From NCBI GenBank assembly GCA_963277665.1, contig OY728143.1, positions 537,326,394 to 537,390,393 of the forward strand: a stretch of DNA of 64,000 bases, read 5' to 3'. The notes beneath the pieces are model-generated. The model saw only the letters and a list, made by a program, of their open reading frames with translations, was not told the origin of the DNA and did not search any database. Positions 63,720-64,000 of this stretch are shown in pieces. Origin of the DNA: Viscum album (taxonomy: Eukaryota > Streptophyta > Magnoliopsida > Santalales > Viscaceae). Within the stretch, counting starts at the first letter, position 1. Every line of letters begins with the position of its first letter. The position numbers and the translations under genes are program-made.

Positions 63720-64000
63720 CATAGTGTCCATTCTATAAGGGGTCTTTGATATGGGACATAAACTACGAATTATGTCAATAGAAAACATAATTTCTCATTA
63801 TAGAGGATGTCTAGGTAAATATTCTGGAAACACATCAACATATTCTGGCACAATAGGTGCATCCTCTTTTTTAACATTCTACTCCTCAGCCACAATAATT
63901 TTTTTCTCTTCCTCCACAATAATTAAATTCAGTAGAGCTATAGGGGGAGGATCTAGATAAGAATTAGGTGGTGACATTTTTGCTATAAAGATAAGGTACT
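63720..64000 (-). pseudogene. Pol of element G, protease-RT linker (continues past the window)
   Basis: After the duplication catag, the minus strand reads PYRMD, and before that VPEYVDVFPEYLPRHPL, comparable to the H linker ([17 protein letters not shown]) and the A linker (VPEYIDVFTYYLPGHPP). It joins the reverse transcriptase part at 51778 across element H. A stop lies between the linker pieces. The rest of protease, gag and the 5' LTR of G are beyond 64000. Confidence 0.8.

Overview
The window reads as repeat-dense, heterochromatin-like DNA from a flowering-plant nuclear genome. Its plant origin is inferred from Ty3/gypsy chromoviruses with very long LTRs (about 2.9-4.0 kb), initiator-tRNA-Met-type primer sites and deep nesting; the species cannot be named. 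No host protein gene, tRNA, rRNA or CRISPR array was recognised. Almost every base can be assigned to one of eight nested or adjacent LTR retrotransposons, labelled A-H here. Minus-strand elements are A, D, G and H; plus-strand elements are C, E and F; D' is a second internal region fused to D.

Layout, left to right. 1-1164: gag remnant of D (minus). 1165-1390: start of the left LTR of C (plus). 1391-12348: element A (minus), inserted in that LTR with a perfect 5-bp duplication (gtatg). 12354-16939: rest of the left LTR of C. 16940-19366: decayed C interior. 19367-23699: right LTR of C, interrupted at 23700-32712 by element E (plus, perfect duplication ggata) and resuming to 32867. 32868-33301: gag start, leader and primer site of D. 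33302-37332: a 4.0-kb LTR shared by D on its left and by a second, pol-deleted interior (D') on its right, a tandem LTR arrangement. 39262-45221: element F (plus), broken in its RNase H by element G (minus, LTR 45222-48975, pol 48976-51778 and 63720-64000). G is broken at the start of reverse transcriptase by element H (51779-63719, minus).

The insertion order D, then F, then G, then H is fixed by physical interruption. H is clearly young: its two 3603-bp LTRs differ by only a few percent, its 1170-residue pol frame (protease, reverse transcriptase, RNase H, integrase, chromodomain) is open, and only gag carries breaks. A, C, D, F and G are heavily decayed, and E keeps only the two ends of its interior.

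The most unusual signals are: a canonical -1 slippery heptamer exactly where gag and pol change frame in H, with the same -1 relation in the diverged element A; a GC-rich dyad cassette around cgtacgtacg present two or three times in each LTR of H, G, D and C; a palindrome-bearing block at a constant distance from the LTR end in A, G and H; and arrays of about 170-bp units, GC islands and minisatellites inside the LTRs of E and F.
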